Assembly: GCF_008367235.1 (NCBI RefSeq)
Contig: NZ_VTZS01000004.1
Span: 248,001-312,000 of the forward strand
Direction: 5' to 3'
DNA: 64,000 nt
Origin: Pareuzebyella sediminis
Lineage (GTDB): Bacteria > Bacteroidota > Bacteroidia > Flavobacteriales > Flavobacteriaceae
This document shows, piece after piece, positions 61,563-64,000 of the stretch. The notes under the pieces are model-generated. The model worked only from the letters and a program-made list of their open reading frames with translations. It made no database searches and was not told where the DNA came from. The translations under genes and the position numbers were made by a program. The stretch's first letter is position 1. The number at the start of each line of letters is the position of its first letter.

Positions 61563-63965
61563 TCATTTATCATCTCGTTTGTCTTCGTCGGCTAGAGGAA
61601 GGATATCGATTTGGGGCTTTTTCAATATTTCTTTGCGAGCAATGTTACGCTCAAGAGACAATAATAAAGAGGGCAACACAATGAGGTTGGCCAACATGGC
61701 AAACATAAGGGTGGCCGATACGAGTGCCCCAAGGGCTACCGTACCTCCAAAGTTTGAAATTATAAATACCGAAAAGCCAAAAAATAGAACGATTGAAGTG
61801 TAAAACATACTAACACCTGTTTCCCGCAGAGCGGCATAGACCGATTTTTTAATCTGCCATTTATTAGCCGTCAACTCTTGACGATACTTGGCCAAAAAAT
61901 GAATGGTGTCGTCAACAGAAATACCAAAGGCGATACTAAATACCAAGATGGTAGAAGGTTTTATAGGTACCCCAACAAAACCCATTACGCCAGCGGTTAT
62001 GACCAAGGGCAAGAGATTTGGTATCAACGAAATTATAATCATTCGGAAAGAACGGAACAAATACGCCATAAACAGCGCGATTAAAAATATAGCGAACGCC
62101 AGGGACAATACCAGGTTTTTAACCAAGTACTTGGTGCCCTTTAGAAAGATAAGCGCACTTCCGGTCATATAAACATCGTAACGATCTGGTGGAAAAAACT
62201 TGGCAACATTCTCTAACAGCCGTGCTTCGATTTCCTCCATACGATCGGTCTTCACATCTTGCATAAAAGTGGTCATGCGTGCTGTTTGTCCGGTACTATC
62301 CACGAAGTTTTTGAGCAGGTTCCCGTTGCCTGATGAATTTTGTACAACTTTCATTATAAAGTTGTTCTCCTGCGAAGTAGGCAACTGATAATATTTAGGT
62401 ATTCCGTTGTAAAATGCCTGTTTAGAATATTTGACGAGGTTTACTACAGAAATAGGTCTTGATAATTCAGGAATTTCTGTTACAACCTCGCTCAATTGAT
62501 CCATGCGCTTTAAGGTAGTTGGCTTGAGTACACCTTTGGGTCTTTTGGTATCGATTACTATTTCTACGGGCATAATGCCGTCAAATTCCCTCTCGAAAAA
62601 ACGAATATCTTGGAAGAACTCTGCTTTTTTGGGCATGTCTTCTATAGGGCTTCCGGAAATATCGATTTGATAAATCCCGATAATACTGGTGACTAATAAA
62701 ACAAGAGAGGTGACATAGACCGTTATGCGCCGGTTTCGTACCACATGCTCCATCCAATTGACGAAGCCATCGATCCAACGTTGGTTCAAATGCTTTAAAT
62801 GCCTGTTTTTCGGAAGGGATAAAAAACTGTAAACAATAGGTATGATAAGGAGCGAGAGAATAAAGATGCCAATGATGTTGATGGAAGCAACTATACCGAA
62901 TTCTTTCAGCAACTTGCTATCCGTGATTATAAACGTAGCGAAACCGGAGGCCGTGGTAATATTGGTCATCAAGGTGGCATTACCGATTTTCGATATGACG
63001 CGCTGTAATGAAAGAGCCTGATTGCCGTGCTTTTTAACTTCTTGTTGGTACTTGTTGATTAAGAATATACAATTCGGAATACCGATTACGATAATAAGTG
63101 GGGGAATCAATGCGGTTAACACCGTAATCTCGTACTGCAATAATCCCAGCCATCCAAAGGCCCACATTACCCCTATAATTACAACACACATTGAAATTAA
63201 CGTGGCTCGAAAGCTTCTGAAGAAGAGGAAAAAAATAAAAGAGGTTACCCCCAAAGCTGCCAGAATGAACTTCCCGATTTCATCAATGATATTTTGAGAG
63301 TTCATTGTTCGAATGTAGGGCATTCCAGACACATGAACATTCATGCCGGTTTCTTCTTCGAAGTCTTCGACCAGACGGGTGAGGTCTTGTAAAATAAAAT
63401 CTTTTCGAACCGTGGTGTTGACAATATCCTTGTCAAGGTTAACAATAGTTCTTACCGTACCACTTTCCTTATTGAAAAGTAGCTTGTCATAAAAAGGGAG
63501 CTCATTAAAAAGGTGATCTATAATACTATCAACTTCTTTTTTGGTTCTTAGCTCAGATTGGATAAGAGGTTGGAGCTCAAATTTTTCTGCTTCGTTATCC
63601 TTTTTGAGTTCTTGAAGGTTGTCTAGTGATATAACGAAATCTACTTCTGGAAAAGCCGTCAATTGTTTACTGAACTTGTTCCACCGATTCAATTTGGCAG
63701 GTGTAAACAACGTGCTATCCCTTATCGCGAACACGATGGCATTTCCTTCTTCACCAAATTGTTTTAAGAATGTTTGGTACTCTAGGTTGATGGGGTGATC
63801 GTCGGGCAATAAGTTGGCTTGCGAGTTGCTGAAGCGCATATTTTGCCATTGTAGTCCAAGAAAAACGGTAAATCCTGCAATCAGAATCAGGATTAAAATA
63901 CGATTTCGAAGAATAATTCTAGCCGTTTTTTCCCAAAAGCCTTGTGTATACTTTTTTGCCATCAT
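61563..63965 (-). CDS. MMPL/RND-superfamily exporter
   Basis: An 800-residue inner-membrane protein of the RND superfamily with the two-fold layout of MMPL or hopanoid/lipid exporters: a first helix (IILRNRILILILIAGFTVFL, about 16-35), a periplasmic domain (about 40-215), helices with ALIPPLIIVIGIPNCIFLIN and TNITTASGFATFIITDSKLL (about 285-350), a second periplasmic domain (about 430-610), and a second helix bundle with VFSIAFGISVDDTIHFLAKY (about 690-709), the conserved Asp pair. Start is ATG at 63965 or the adjacent ATG at 63962. It is distinct from the metal pumps of the island. The substrate is unknown; lipids are likely. A TACCTTTG promoter element precedes it. Confidence 0.92.
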   Translation of the reverse strand: MMAKKYTQGFWEKTARIILRNRILILILIAGFTVFLGLQWQNMRFSNSQANLLPDDHPINLEYQTFLKQFGEEGNAIVFAIRDSTLFTPAKLNRWNKFSKQLTAFPEVDFVISLDNLQELKKDNEAEKFELQPLIQSELRTKKEVDSIIDHLFNELPFYDKLLFNKESGTVRTIVNLDKDIVNTTVRKDFILQDLTRLVEDFEEETGMNVHVSGMPYIRTMNSQNIIDEIGKFILAALGVTSFIFFLFFRSFRATLISMCVVIIGVMWAFGWLGLLQYEITVLTALIPPLIIVIGIPNCIFLINKYQQEVKKHGNQALSLQRVISKIGNATLMTNITTASGFATFIITDSKLLKEFGIVASINIIGIFILSLLIIPIVYSFLSLPKNRHLKHLNQRWIDGFVNWMEHVVRNRRITVYVTSLVLLVTSIIGIYQIDISGSPIEDMPKKAEFFQDIRFFEREFDGIMPVEIVIDTKRPKGVLKPTTLKRMDQLSEVVTEIPELSRPISVVNLVKYSKQAFYNGIPKYYQLPTSQENNFIMKVVQNSSGNGNLLKNFVDSTGQTARMTTFMQDVKTDRMEEIEARLLENVAKFFPPDRYDVYMTGSALIFLKGTKYLVKNLVLSLAFAIFLIALFMAYLFRSFRMIIISLIPNLLPLVITAGVMGFVGVPIKPSTILVFSIAFGISVDDTIHFLAKYRQELTANKWQIKKSVYAALRETGVSMFYTSIVLFFGFSVFIISNFGGTVALGALVSATLMFAMLANLIVLPSLLLSLERNIARKEILKKPQIDILPLADEDKRDDK

Positions 63966-63982
63966 AGGGTTTTTACCGAGCG

Positions 63983-63990
63983 CAAAGGTA
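63983..63990 (-). promoter_or_regulatory. TACCTTTG -7 element of the MMPL exporter
   Basis: Perfect TAnnTTTG match on the minus strand, 17 nt before the ATG at 63965. The -33 element would lie beyond the window's right end. Confidence 0.5.
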
Positions 63991-64000
63991 TTGAATGATT

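Noticed and set aside
1-64000. CRISPR array, insertion sequence with transposase, toxin-antitoxin pair or rRNA genes
   Set aside because: Looked for regularly spaced repeats, transposase motifs and rRNA-like sequence; none seen apart from the integrase and short repeats described.

Overview
The window looks like a chromosome segment of a marine-type Flavobacteriaceae bacterium (Bacteroidota). Signs of this are a SusC/SusD pair, a 286-residue primary sigma factor of the Bacteroidota kind, promoter elements of the TTTG / TAnnTTTG type, almost no Shine-Dalgarno sequences, bS21 next to rpoD, and PorT-like and DUF3347 proteins. I do not name a genus.

Region 1 (1 to about 21160) is the right end of an integrated genomic island. 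Every gene is on the minus strand. A tyrosine recombinase (19678-20895) is followed by short direct repeats and then by the 3' half of a tRNA-Leu(UAG) gene (21105-21159). This fragment is best read as an attachment site, with the intact tRNA and the other island end lying left of the window. The cargo is metal resistance, mainly copper: two different heavy-metal RND pumps (one running off the left edge and apparently fused to an outer-membrane domain), an adaptor, a TolC-type channel, a Cu(I) P-type ATPase, a multicopper oxidase with a CopB-like C-terminal barrel, and DUF3347, DUF305, PepSY, haem-binding, DUF6660 and HYC_CC_PP accessory proteins. A mercury-type module (ArsR, MerTP fusion, GDCCVxC protein) stands at the upstream end, with no MerA in view. 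The ArsR promoter carries a clear inverted-repeat operator centred on its -33 box.

Region 2 (21.2-30.4 kb) is chromosomal. It holds a membrane protein / XRE regulator / serine hydrolase operon with a palindromic operator, a 1.1-kb stretch without an intact gene, the proline genes proC-proB-proA followed by an AblB-type beta-lysine acetyltransferase, and rpoD followed by rpsU.

Region 3 (30.9-41.3 kb) is a carbohydrate locus: SusC, SusD, a double DUF1080 protein, a sugar phosphate isomerase/epimerase-like protein and a Gfo/Idh/MocA oxidoreductase, with a sugar-porter MFS protein on the opposite strand. It has no classical glycoside hydrolase, which suggests an oxidative (3-keto-sugar) route.

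Region 4 (41.3-64 kb) is mostly housekeeping: Kdo transferase, a sugar aminotransferase and GalE for cell-surface sugars, 2-oxoglutarate dehydrogenase sucA-sucB, a di-haem peroxidase, a retropepsin-like protease, TatD, asparaginase, tRNA-Ser(GGA), an ExbB/ExbD/ExbD cluster with a PorT-like protein, a PAP2-like membrane protein, rpoN, asnS and a large MMPL/RND exporter.

The most distinctive material is in the island: domain fusions among the copper proteins, four extra predicted membrane helices in the second RND pump, short palindromic repeats lying inside coding sequences, and a legible integrase/attachment region. I did not find a convincing wholly new system; the findings are listed with what would test them.
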